Part shown: positions 1 to 6,602 of the stretch, one piece after another | How positions within the stretch are numbered: position 1 is the stretch's first letter | How the letters are laid out: the number at the start of each line of letters is the position of its first letter | Source: Bacilli bacterium | GTDB lineage: Bacteria; Bacillota_I; Bacilli_A; RF39; UBA660 | Reading direction: 5' to 3' | DNA: 18,407 nt | Assembly: GCA_022801735.1 (NCBI GenBank) | Contig: JAAWSW010000023.1 | Location: 1 to 18,407 of the forward strand | Translations under genes and position numbers: made by a program | Notes under the pieces: generated by a model | Told to the model about the DNA's origin: nothing | What the model saw: the letters and a program-made list of their open reading frames with translations, nothing else | Database searches by the model: none

Positions 1-1578
1 ATATTTTTGATTTAAACAACTTTCCATCATAGAAATATGAACTTTTACCAATGTATCATACATCTTTTTTATTTCGTTATCTCCAGGTAATTTTTCCAGA
101 TTTAATATAACGCTATTTTCGCCATAATTGTTACATAAAGTTTCATTCATATTTATAAGTAAAATATTTCTTATATTATCTAAAATTCCTAGTATCATTT
201 TTTTGTTAGAGATATCATTTAAATCATTAATTTGATTAGTTGCACACATAGCATCTATTAAGAATTTTTTATAGTTACTCAGCCAGTCTAATACATTTTC
301 TAAGCTAGTAAAATCTTTTTCTTTCCCTGTTATATCATCATAAGTATTAATTCTATTTGCTAAAAAATAATAATAAGTAGAAGAACCTCTTAACAAAAAA
401 TTATTATCATCTCTTAACGAATAAGATAAATTACCATTTTTAGTAATATTCCAAAAATTTTTCAAGGGATTTTCATCATCAATTAGTTCCCATTCATACA
501 TAGGTATTTTAATACTTCCTGAAGCAGAATCAAATATATTTTCCACCCCGCCGTATTCACTAAAAACATCGTTAAAAATTTCATTATATTTTTCTAATTG
601 TCGTTGTCTACCAATATTAATCATTTTTTCAACTAACGCATACCCTTTTCGATACTCTTTTTCATTAGCGCTTTCCAAACAAATAGTAGGAAGAATTTTA
701 GCTTTTTTTAATAATAATATAGTTGCTTCTACACCCGTTAAAACATTATAATTATCATCAATAATTGGAAAACAACAATCTTTTTTATCGCTAGTTTCTC
801 TTACGCTAAAACCTTGCGCACAATCCAACATTTCAAAATCATTACCATTTATATCTCCACAATCACCAATTCTTAACATAGAATTTTTAGGAACACCTAT
901 CAATCTCTCCGCAGTTTCTATAGCTAAATCTTTTTTTGTAGTCCCTATTTGAATTTTAGTTTTTCCTTCATACAATCCTCTAGTTATAGTAATAGAAGGT
1001 GAAGCCTTAGACACTAATTCATTAATAATTTCATAAATCTTTTTATTTGTTTTTTCATTTTCACTATTTAAATTAAAACGCATATTAACAATCCTACCAT
1101 CAGTATTATCGTAAGAATAAGTAATATTACAATACTCACTAAGTTTTGTTTTCTCAAAATATGAAATGATTTCTGTATTAAACTTTTCTAAAGAATCTAA
1201 AGTTTCTACTGAAGATAGATATACTCTATTATTAAAAATTTTATTACTATCTTTAGTTGTTCTAAATAATCTTGCCCCATCATTTAATAAAGCATACATT
1301 CTTGATAACTCTTTGTCAGTAATACCATATTCATTTTTTAATACTGGAACAATTTCATTTACCATGTCATTTAATCCAGTTTCACCTCTACCAGTAATAA
1401 ATACAATAGGAACTTTTTGTCTTAATAAATCAGCAATAAATTTAATTACTCGATAATCAATATGTTTTGAATTTTCTTCTGTTAGAGTTCCATCTATATC
1501 AAAACATACTGCATTATATTTTTGTTTTAATGCAGTTTTATAATTATTTATTAATTGTTCTTCAATAATTTTTGTCAT
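1..1578 (-). CDS. HAD-superfamily (Cof/HAD-IIB-like) phosphohydrolase with a long uncharacterised C-terminal region; partial, 3' end beyond window
   Basis: The reading frame is open from the ATG at 1576-1578 to base 1, giving 526 residues without a stop. The N-terminal half is a HAD phosphatase: motif I DIDGT has nucleophile Asp27 and acid/base Asp29, motif II is ITGRG near 61-65, conserved lysines lie near 208-216, and the metal-binding motif GDCGDINGND is near 238-247. This spacing fits class IIB (Cof-like) enzymes that remove phosphate from small metabolites. From about residue 295 the protein continues for at least 230 residues with no domain I recognise, far longer than the usual 260-290 residue Cof enzyme. 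The ribosome site AAAGG (1590-1594) overlaps the stop codon of the preceding HAD gene, so the two are co-transcribed and probably translationally coupled. The substrate cannot be told from sequence. Confidence 0.85.
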   Translation of the reverse strand, partial: MTKIIEEQLINNYKTALKQKYNAVCFDIDGTLTEENSKHIDYRVIKFIADLLRQKVPIVFITGRGETGLNDMVNEIVPVLKNEYGITDKELSRMYALLNDGARLFRTTKDSNKIFNNRVYLSSVETLDSLEKFNTEIISYFEKTKLSEYCNITYSYDNTDGRIVNMRFNLNSENEKTNKKIYEIINELVSKASPSITITRGLYEGKTKIQIGTTKKDLAIETAERLIGVPKNSMLRIGDCGDINGNDFEMLDCAQGFSVRETSDKKDCCFPIIDDNYNVLTGVEATILLLKKAKILPTICLESANEKEYRKGYALVEKMINIGRQRQLEKYNEIFNDVFSEYGGVENIFDSASGSIKIPMYEWELIDDENPLKNFWNITKNGNLSYSLRDDNNFLLRGSSTYYYFLANRINTYDDITGKEKDFTSLENVLDWLSNYKKFLIDAMCATNQINDLNDISNKKMILGILDNIRNILLINMNETLCNNYGENSVILNLEKLPGDNEIKKMYDTLVKVHISMMESCLNQKY

Positions 1579-1592
1579 TTATATCACAACCT

Positions 1593-2096
1593 TTATTTCA
1601 ATAAAAATTTTAAACTTTTAACCTTAGTTATTTTCATTAATTCCATTTCTTCATCTTCTAATATATCATCATTTAAAAATAAAATTCCATGGCCACCATT
1701 TTGATTCCAGTCAACTATATTTTTATAACTATCATCTACTAATATAGAACCATCATTTGGTAAATAAACCATACTTTTCTTTATATGTGGTGGAGTTAGA
1801 AGAATTGGAATTTCAATTCCATGTTTTCTCAAAAAATCAATCTTAGTTTGCCCCTCTAATAGAGTATGAACCTTACTCAAAATATATAGTTGTGTCTTTT
1901 GTCTTTGTAATTCTTTTATTACTTTTAAGGATTCATTTATTTCGCTAGAAGTTTCATACAAACATTTCCAATCAATATTAGCAAAAAATTCTTCCCAGTC
2001 CAATGTTGGATTTTTATCTTTTAGGTCAACAATTCTTTGCTCGGAGTCTAAAATAACACCATCGAAATCTAAAAATATCTTTTTTTCTTTATACAT
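1593..2096 (-). CDS. Small HAD-like hydrolase (5'-nucleotidase NT5C-like), 167 aa
   Basis: This is a short HAD-fold protein with motif I DFDGV near residues 10-14 and a Ser-containing motif II region (ILSK) near 92-95. A C-terminal motif LVDDSYKNIVDWNQNGG has the double Asp of motif IV followed by the N-x-x-W pattern seen in cytosolic 5'(3')-deoxyribonucleotidase-type proteins. A soluble phosphatase acting on a nucleotide or small phosphorylated metabolite is the family expectation; the substrate is unknown. The ATG is preceded by a strong AAGGGGGGA ribosome site at about 2100-2108. It is the first gene of a two-gene operon with the longer HAD gene, 14 bp away. Two different HAD phosphatases in one operon suggest successive or alternative dephosphorylation steps in one pathway, which is inference. 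Confidence 0.85.
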   Translation of the reverse strand: MYKEKKIFLDFDGVILDSEQRIVDLKDKNPTLDWEEFFANIDWKCLYETSSEINESLKVIKELQRQKTQLYILSKVHTLLEGQTKIDFLRKHGIEIPILLTPPHIKKSMVYLPNDGSILVDDSYKNIVDWNQNGGHGILFLNDDILEDEEMELMKITKVKSLKFLLK

Positions 2097-2115
2097 AATA
2101 TCCCCCCTTGTCTGT

Positions 2116-2124
2116 ATTATAACA
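2116..2124 (-). promoter_or_regulatory. Extended -10 promoter for the two-gene HAD operon
   Basis: The minus strand reads TGTTATAAT, an extended -10 element, about 20 bases upstream of the HAD operon start codon. The -35 region (about 2139-2145) is poor, which is common when a TGn extension is present. It lies between the stop of the WYL gene and the HAD operon, so the HAD genes are a separate transcription unit. Confidence 0.6.
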
Positions 2125-2147
2125 CTAAAAAGGGAAATATTTTGTAC

Positions 2148-2747
2148 TTATTGTTTTTCTTTTATTAATTTTATTCTTTCTATTTCAAAATGTCTTATAT
2201 CATTTCTAAGTTCGCAAAAAGCTGTAACAAAAACTTTATCACCATATTTAAAAATATGTAATGGATGTATCCATCGTTCTTTTCTTTCTCCGCTAATATC
2301 CTCATAAACTATTTTAAGTCTAGAATTGTCACTTATATATTTTTCAATCAAAAAAATAAGTTCATCTTTATCAGACTCATCTATTTCATCAATATATTTA
2401 CTTTTTTCTTCTTCAATTTCATAAACCTTTTTTATTTTTTCTATTAAAACATTAAACTTATCAAGATTTCTAAAATTTGTGTTTTCTAACTTTGAATAAA
2501 TACTTTCTAACAGTTGTAAATCATACTTGTTAAACTGATTATAAAAATTACTATTTTTAAGTAAAAAATATCCACCATTAGGTCCCATAAATGTATCAAT
2601 AAATATTCCTGCATTTTCTAATTCTTTTTTATAATATTTTACCATTCGTTCAGTAACACCTAATTTTTGTGATAGTTCATGTGCTGTATATTTATTACCT
2701 GTATTTAAATAATCAAGCATTAATATTACATTAGATATTTTACTCAT
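2148..2747 (-). CDS. WYL-domain transcriptional regulator with N-terminal HTH (YafY/DeoR-like)
   Basis: The protein has an N-terminal winged helix-turn-helix (about residues 1-60; TAHELSQKLGVTERMVKYYKKEL is the HTH). It is followed by a linker and a C-terminal WYL-type domain (about 135-195) with the pattern WIHPLHIFKYGDKVFVTAFC and FEIERIKLI. WYL domains bind small ligands or nucleic acid and switch such regulators. I chose the ATG at 2745-2747: a perfect GGAGG lies 8 bases upstream, an extended -10 sits just before it, and the HTH family normally starts here (199 aa). A longer form from a GTG at 2832-2834, overlapping the yibF stop by one base with AAGGA upstream, would add 29 unlikely hydrophobic residues. 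Its targets are unknown; the adjacent HAD operon and yibEF are candidates by position only. Confidence 0.85.
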   Translation of the reverse strand: MSKISNVILMLDYLNTGNKYTAHELSQKLGVTERMVKYYKKELENAGIFIDTFMGPNGGYFLLKNSNFYNQFNKYDLQLLESIYSKLENTNFRNLDKFNVLIEKIKKVYEIEEEKSKYIDEIDESDKDELIFLIEKYISDNSRLKIVYEDISGERKERWIHPLHIFKYGDKVFVTAFCELRNDIRHFEIERIKLIKEKQ

Positions 2748-2772
2748 ATCCCATGCCTCCAAATCTAATAAT

Positions 2773-2781
2773 AGTATATCA
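2773..2781 (-). promoter_or_regulatory. Extended -10 promoter for the WYL regulator
   Basis: The minus strand reads TGATATACT, an extended -10, about 26 bases upstream of the chosen ATG. The -35 region is weak (GGTGTT at about 2796-2801, 17-bp spacer). It supports the internal start at 2747, because a GTG start at 2834 would lie upstream of this transcript. Confidence 0.5.
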
Positions 2782-2791
2782 TAAAATAAAC

Positions 2792-2815
2792 GGTTAACAC
2801 CTTTAAATATTAACC
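2792..2815. promoter_or_regulatory. Inverted repeat GGTTAA-N12-TTAACC, possible operator
   Basis: Perfect 6-bp arms (2792-2797 and 2810-2815) separated by 12 bases flank the -35 region of the WYL gene promoter. It could be an autoregulatory operator for the WYL/HTH protein. The arms are short and AT-rich, so chance is not excluded. Confidence 0.3.
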
Positions 2816-2833
2816 ATTTAAAATATTTTTTCA

Positions 2834-3610
2834 CTATAATTCCTTATGCATTAAATAAGGATTTTTCTTTAATTTAAAAATTGTCTGAACTGTAATATAT
2901 GCAGTTATTGGAATTACTAAAACGCAGCCCATCCCACTAAATAAAATTCTTATCATTTCTGCACAAAATGTTTTCGCATTAATAATTTCACCTAAAGAAT
3001 AATGAAGAGATTCAAACCATATTAACAATGTCATAAACTCTCCTAAAAAAGCAAACAATAAAGTATTAGCAGTTGTACATAATATATCTTTACCAATATT
3101 TATTCCTGAATTAAATAATTCTTTTTTACTTAATTTTTTATTATTTTCATAAACCTCAAATAAAACCGATGAAATTGCAATAGAAGAATCAACGGTTGCT
3201 CCTATCAAACCTATTAATATTATCGCAATCGCAATATTCGTAAAATCAATATTAACATCATAAGAAAACATATTTATTTCTTCAAATGATTCATACCCAA
3301 ATCCAGCTATTCTAGAAAAAATTGTCATTCCAAATATTATAACAGCCAAAATAACTAAAACGATTATTATAGATTTCATTGAAGATTCTGTTTTAACATT
3401 TCTTTCATTAACAAAATACAAAATAATATAACTAATAATAAAACATCCAATTAAAGATACAACAATCGGATTAATTCCAATCGCAATAAAATAAAACATA
3501 ATCATTAATATTATAAAGTTCAAACATATAGATAAAAATAATTTAAATCCCCTCTTTTTATCAATGTAAAACATTAACATTAACAATATTAATAACAAAA
3601 TTTTATTCAC
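2834..3610 (-). CDS. yibF: YibE/F-family multi-pass membrane protein, second gene of pair
   Basis: This 258-residue, very hydrophobic protein has about seven predicted membrane segments. The signature GLIGATVDSSIAISS followed by an N-x-G-x-x-I-G-K-D-I-L helix and a membrane segment matches the YibE/F family of bacterial membrane proteins, whose biochemical role is unknown. The same signature occurs in the gene upstream (GALGAVMDVAITIAS, then SGKEIGKDIMST), so the two are diverged paralogues. It appears to start at GTG 3608-3610 with GGGAAG upstream, overlapping the end of yibE by 8 bp, which implies translational coupling. A hetero-oligomeric transporter is an attractive inference, not shown. 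The stop TAG (2834-2836) is immediately followed by the WYL regulator's leader. Confidence 0.8.
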   Translation of the reverse strand: MNKILLLILLMLMFYIDKKRGFKLFLSICLNFIILMIMFYFIAIGINPIVVSLIGCFIISYIILYFVNERNVKTESSMKSIIIVLVILAVIIFGMTIFSRIAGFGYESFEEINMFSYDVNIDFTNIAIAIILIGLIGATVDSSIAISSVLFEVYENNKKLSKKELFNSGINIGKDILCTTANTLLFAFLGEFMTLLIWFESLHYSLGEIINAKTFCAEMIRILFSGMGCVLVIPITAYITVQTIFKLKKNPYLMHKEL

Positions 3611-4667
3611 TTATTTCACTTCCCTTTTTGAGAATTTTAATTGCAATAAATATTGATATAGGTATTGTCATAACAATCCCAATACTGCCCACTAAAAATC
3701 TTGTTAATTCTAATGAAAAATTAGTTGAAATATAATTAAAAATAGAAAATCCATTTCTTATAGCCAAAACAAAAACTGGTAGTCCACTACATAAATAAGT
3801 AAAAAACAAAACATTAATCATGGTACTCATGATATCTTTACCAATTTCTTTACCAGATTTATTAAGCGCTTTAGCACTTATTTTAGAATCCTTTTCAATA
3901 AGTTCACCAATAGAAGAAGCAATTGTAATAGCCACATCCATTACCGCCCCCAAAGCCCCTATAAATAAACCAGGTAAAATAACATCAGCATAAGGAACTG
4001 TAATAAAACTAATTTCATTAAAATTAATCCCTGAATAGTCTATACACTTAATTAATACAAAAGTTAAAATAAATAATACAGTCATCGATACAAAAGTTGA
4101 TAAAATTGCCACCATCGACTTTTTGTTTATTCCATTCGCAATAAACAAAGATGAAAACATAAAAATTATAGATTCGACTATACAAATAAGCGTTAAATTC
4201 ATATGATTTTGATACAATATCAATCCAAAATAAAATACTAAAGAATTAAATATAACACTTAATATAGCAAGTAAACCTCGGTACTGTCCCACTAAAAACA
4301 TAAATAAAACAAAAACTGAGGCTAATATAACCAAATAAAAATCTCTTTTTAAATCATCGATTTCATTAGAAACTACAAAAACTTTATCGCCTACTCTATA
4401 TTTTTCAGTAACAACTGAAGAAAAAGTTTCTTCATAATCTAAAGTTAATTTTTCTCCTTTATGTGTACCGTTAGTAATAATACCGCTAATTTCCTTTGTA
4501 TAATGTTCTTCTTCTAACCCCAGTGGATTAGAAGAAACATCAGTTTCAATAGTTTCAATATTAGTGATTTTCATAATTGTTTTTGAATATAAAAAATCAT
4601 CATTATAAACAAAAACGATTGCTGATATTGATAATAAAATTATTAAAAACAATACTTTCTTATTCAT
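3603..4667 (-). CDS. yibE: YibE/F-family membrane protein with extracytoplasmic domain
   Basis: The order is an N-terminal membrane segment (about residues 3-22), then an extracytoplasmic beta-type domain (about 30-105) with TNGTHKGEKL and YRVGDKVFV, then about seven membrane helices. The G-x-L-G-A-V-M-D-V-A-I-T signature and the GKEIGKDIMST motif identify the YibE/F family. It precedes yibF in the same transcript. I chose ATG 4665-4667 (354 aa) over a GTG three codons upstream at 4674-4676; neither has a strong ribosome site (only GAAG about 8 bases upstream of the ATG). Its own promoter is the extended -10 at 4701-4709. The transported substrate, if any, is unknown. Confidence 0.8.
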   Translation of the reverse strand: MNKKVLFLIILLSISAIVFVYNDDFLYSKTIMKITNIETIETDVSSNPLGLEEEHYTKEISGIITNGTHKGEKLTLDYEETFSSVVTEKYRVGDKVFVVSNEIDDLKRDFYLVILASVFVLFMFLVGQYRGLLAILSVIFNSLVFYFGLILYQNHMNLTLICIVESIIFMFSSLFIANGINKKSMVAILSTFVSMTVLFILTFVLIKCIDYSGINFNEISFITVPYADVILPGLFIGALGAVMDVAITIASSIGELIEKDSKISAKALNKSGKEIGKDIMSTMINVLFFTYLCSGLPVFVLAIRNGFSIFNYISTNFSLELTRFLVGSIGIVMTIPISIFIAIKILKKGSEISE

Positions 4668-4700
4668 TTTTAACACTTCATTTCTAATTTTATATAATCA

Positions 4701-4709
4701 ATTATACCA
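4701..4709 (-). promoter_or_regulatory. Extended -10 promoter for yibE-yibF
   Basis: The minus strand reads TGGTATAAT about 34 bases upstream of the yibE ATG. A TTTGAT at 4723-4728 with a 16-bp spacer can serve as -35. This -35 lies inside the flavodoxin gene's terminator hairpin, so the two units are packed against each other. Confidence 0.6.
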
Positions 4710-4712
4710 TAT

Positions 4713-4741
4713 AAAAAAGTAAATCAAAAATGATTTACCTT
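4713..4741 (-). terminator. Intrinsic terminator of the flavodoxin gene
   Basis: Right after the flavodoxin stop the minus strand forms a perfect 8-bp stem, GGTAAATCA-type arm and TGATTTAC, around a 4-base loop (stem 4719-4726 / 4731-4738). It is extended by A-U and G-U pairs and followed by six T residues. Confidence 0.8.
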
Positions 4742-4743
4742 AA

Positions 4744-5385
4744 CTATTTTAAACTATCAGTAAAAGATTTAATATCGGATTCTGACGCATTAGAACTAAA
4801 ACGATGACCTTCTAACCAGTTTCCTGTACCTGCTTCTTTAGCAAGTAAATCCCCGCTCTCACCTAATCCAGATGATGCAGAAGTACAAAATGGAATAACG
4901 GTTTTACCATCAAAATTATTATCTTTTACAAAAGTATTAGTTGGCCAAGCAGCCACACCCCACCAAATAGGATAACCAATTAAAATTGTATCATAATTAT
5001 CCCAATTATCTACTTTTGTATTTGTAAGTTTAACATTTCTTAAAGACTCATCATCATGTTCTTTTGATACTCTAGAATTATCATCAGTCCAGTCTAAATC
5101 TGCCTCATTATATTTATCTTTTGGAACAATTTCAAAAGTATCTGCACCTAAGTTATCCGCAATTTTTAAAGCAACATCTTTAGTATGACTTTGAGCAGAA
5201 TAATATACAACTAATGTTTTACCATCACCTACTTTAATATTATCATTACTTTCATTTTCTGTATTTTCACTAGTAGTATTTTCGTTAGTAGTTTTATCAT
5301 TATTTTTATTTAAAATAAACATTGCAGCAATAACCGCGCATATTACTATAACTAATATTATAATTCCTATTATTTTTTTATCCAT
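4744..5385 (-). CDS. Membrane-anchored flavodoxin-family protein
   Basis: Residues 5-25 form one hydrophobic anchor. A Thr/Asn/Glu-rich linker follows (about 28-52), then a flavodoxin fold from about residue 56. The FMN phosphate loop YYSAQSHTKDVA (about 61-72) and the GYPIWWGVAAWPTNTF segment, typical of the short flavodoxin_4 type, are present. No lipobox cysteine is placed for a lipoprotein signal, so a transmembrane anchor is preferred. The catalytic domain is probably outside the cytoplasm, by the usual signal-anchor topology. It likely carries out quinone or thiol-related electron transfer, by family. Expression is probably activated by the divergent MerR regulator. The start ATG 5383-5385 has AAGGA 10 bases upstream; an unused stronger AAGGAGG sits further up at 5412-5418. 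Confidence 0.85.
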   Translation of the reverse strand: MDKKIIGIIILVIVICAVIAAMFILNKNNDKTTNENTTSENTENESNDNIKVGDGKTLVVYYSAQSHTKDVALKIADNLGADTFEIVPKDKYNEADLDWTDDNSRVSKEHDDESLRNVKLTNTKVDNWDNYDTILIGYPIWWGVAAWPTNTFVKDNNFDGKTVIPFCTSASSGLGESGDLLAKEAGTGNWLEGHRFSSNASESDIKSFTDSLK

Positions 5386-5416
5386 AAATTCATTTTCCTT
5401 TCTACTTTCTTCCTCC

Positions 5417-5449
5417 TTGACATACTTAATTTTAATATGTTAGTATAAT
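5417..5449 (+). promoter_or_regulatory. Probable merR promoter
   Basis: A consensus TTGACA (5417-5422) precedes TATAAT (5444-5449) with a 21-bp spacer, or TAGTAT (5441-5446) with an 18-bp spacer. Transcription would begin at or just before the dyad at 5456-5475, so the regulator could repress its own gene. Confidence 0.45.
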
Positions 5450-5478
5450 TGTAACACCTAAACCTGACTTTAGGTCAA
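5448..5478 (-). promoter_or_regulatory. MerR-type long-spacer promoter of the flavodoxin gene
   Basis: On the minus strand TTGACC (plus 5473-5478) and TACAAT (plus 5448-5453) are separated by 19 bp. That is longer than the usual 17 bp and is the classic spacing of MerR-activated promoters. The dyad operator lies between them. Confidence 0.8.
5456..5475. promoter_or_regulatory. MerR operator dyad ACCTAAA-N6-TTTAGGT
   Basis: Perfect 7-bp inverted arms (5456-5462 and 5469-5475) with a 6-bp centre fill the spacer of the flavodoxin promoter. This is the position where MerR dimers bind and untwist DNA to activate. Confidence 0.8.
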
Positions 5479-5507
5479 TACTAAATTTTAAAAATGGAGG
5501 TAATAAT

Positions 5508-5945
5508 ATGTATAGCATTGGTGAAGTATCTGAAATGTTTAATATTCCTATATCAACTTTAAGGTATTATGACAAAGAAGGACTACTTATTAATTTAGAA
5601 AAAGATAAATCTGGGATTAGAAAATTCAATGAAAGTAATTTAGAGGCTATAAGAGTTATTGAGTGTTTAAAAAAATCAGGAATGCAGATAAAAGACATCA
5701 AAGAGTTTATGTCTTGGGTTTCAGAAGGCAACAAAACAATCACTAAAAGAAAAAATATGTTTTTAAAACAAAAAGAAAATATTGAGGCAAAAATTAAAGA
5801 ACTTCAAAAAGCCCTTAATATGATTAATTATAAATGCTGGTATTATACACAGGCTGAAAAAGATGGCAATGAAAAAAGGATGAAAAATATCACCCTTAAA
5901 GAAATGCCTAAAGAAATTAGAGAAATTTGGGAAAATGTACATTAG
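5508..5945 (+). CDS. MerR-family transcriptional regulator (AdhR/NmlR-like)
   Basis: The 145-residue protein starts with the MerR winged HTH (YSIGEVSEMFNIPISTLRYYDKEGLL, residues 2-27). A wing and a dimerisation coiled coil (about 80-105) follow, then a short effector tail with YKCWYYTQA (about 108-116). Cys53 in ECLKKSGM is at the position of the single conserved reactive cysteine of AdhR/NmlR-type regulators, which respond to aldehydes or electrophile/thiol stress; a second cysteine is Cys110. The start ATG has GGAGG 7 bases upstream. It is divergent from the flavodoxin gene and shares a dyad operator inside that gene's 19-bp-spacer promoter, so the flavodoxin is its likely target. The actual inducer cannot be read from sequence. 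Confidence 0.9.
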   Translation: MYSIGEVSEMFNIPISTLRYYDKEGLLINLEKDKSGIRKFNESNLEAIRVIECLKKSGMQIKDIKEFMSWVSEGNKTITKRKNMFLKQKENIEAKIKELQKALNMINYKCWYYTQAEKDGNEKRMKNITLKEMPKEIREIWENVH

Positions 5946-5956
5946 TGCATTTTTTG
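5932..5956. terminator. Intrinsic terminator of merR, probably bidirectional
   Basis: The arms AAAATGTAC and GTGCATTTT (one G-U pair) enclose loop ATTA, followed by a T-run. The merR stop codon lies at the loop and start of the second arm. On the minus strand the same hairpin could end the VanZ operon transcript. Confidence 0.7.
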
Positions 5957-5982
5957 TTTATACAATTTCTAGGTTGTTATCT

Positions 5983-6591
5983 TTAAAAATTATATAGTAA
6001 TTTAGCAATAAAGTATTCATTAAAAAGAAAGAATTTTCCTAAAAATATTACGCCTATAATTATGAGTATTTCGTATTTGTTCTTACTTATGTTAAATTTA
6101 TTGTTTTTATTAAATGCTCTAAAAATAATAAATCCAACTATTGCGCCTATAGTGTTTAATATTAAATCATCAACATCTGTAGATCTATTATTTAAAAGTT
6201 GACTTAATTCAATTAATAGCGAAAATAAAAAGCCTAATATAATTATCAGTGAAGGTGTGTTTAATTTTTTCCAAATTAATGGAACTAAAAAGCCAAAAGG
6301 AATGAATAAAATTATATTTAAAATATATCCAATTATATCGATGTTATTTGAAAAAGGTACGATGTTAATATATTCGTATCTAATTTCAAATTCTTTAAAT
6401 AATCCATCCCATAGGGTGCCTGAACTGGTGAAATAAAATACGCCTGTTATATAAAAAGCAAATAAAATTAATAAGATTATTTTTGCGTAGTTTGTTTTCC
6501 TATCATCTATATAATTTAAAATATACAGTGAAATGATAAATGGAATAAAACATGTTAAAATTTCATATCCAATCATAATTAAGTTTTCCAT
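5983..6591 (-). CDS. VanZ-family membrane protein
   Basis: The 202-residue membrane protein has about five predicted helices. VanZ-family hallmarks are INIVPF (about residue 76), NIILFIPFGFLVP (about 92-104) and the conserved SLLIELSQ...R..DVDDLILNTIGAIVG stretch (about 124-154). Founding VanZ gives low-level teicoplanin resistance; most chromosomal relatives are uncharacterised envelope proteins. The ribosome site AAAGGAG overlaps the stop of the C39-like peptidase gene, so the pair is translated together. It is the last gene of the RR-HK-peptidase-VanZ cluster. No D-Ala-D-Lac ligase, VanH or VanX gene is in the window, so true glycopeptide resistance is not implied. Confidence 0.9.
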   Translation of the reverse strand: MENLIMIGYEILTCFIPFIISLYILNYIDDRKTNYAKIILLILFAFYITGVFYFTSSGTLWDGLFKEFEIRYEYINIVPFSNNIDIIGYILNIILFIPFGFLVPLIWKKLNTPSLIIILGFLFSLLIELSQLLNNRSTDVDDLILNTIGAIVGFIIFRAFNKNNKFNISKNKYEILIIIGVIFLGKFFLFNEYFIAKLLYNF

Positions 6592-6602
6592 AAATATCTC
6601 CT

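Noticed and set aside
1166..1456. Plus-strand open frame of 96 codons
   Set aside because: It lies antisense within the HAD phosphatase gene, whose motifs are on the minus strand. It has no recognisable domain or ribosome site.
2148..2834. Longer WYL regulator from GTG 2832-2834
   Set aside because: It adds 29 hydrophobic residues not typical of the family and starts upstream of the extended -10 at 2773. The ATG at 2747 has a perfect GGAGG.
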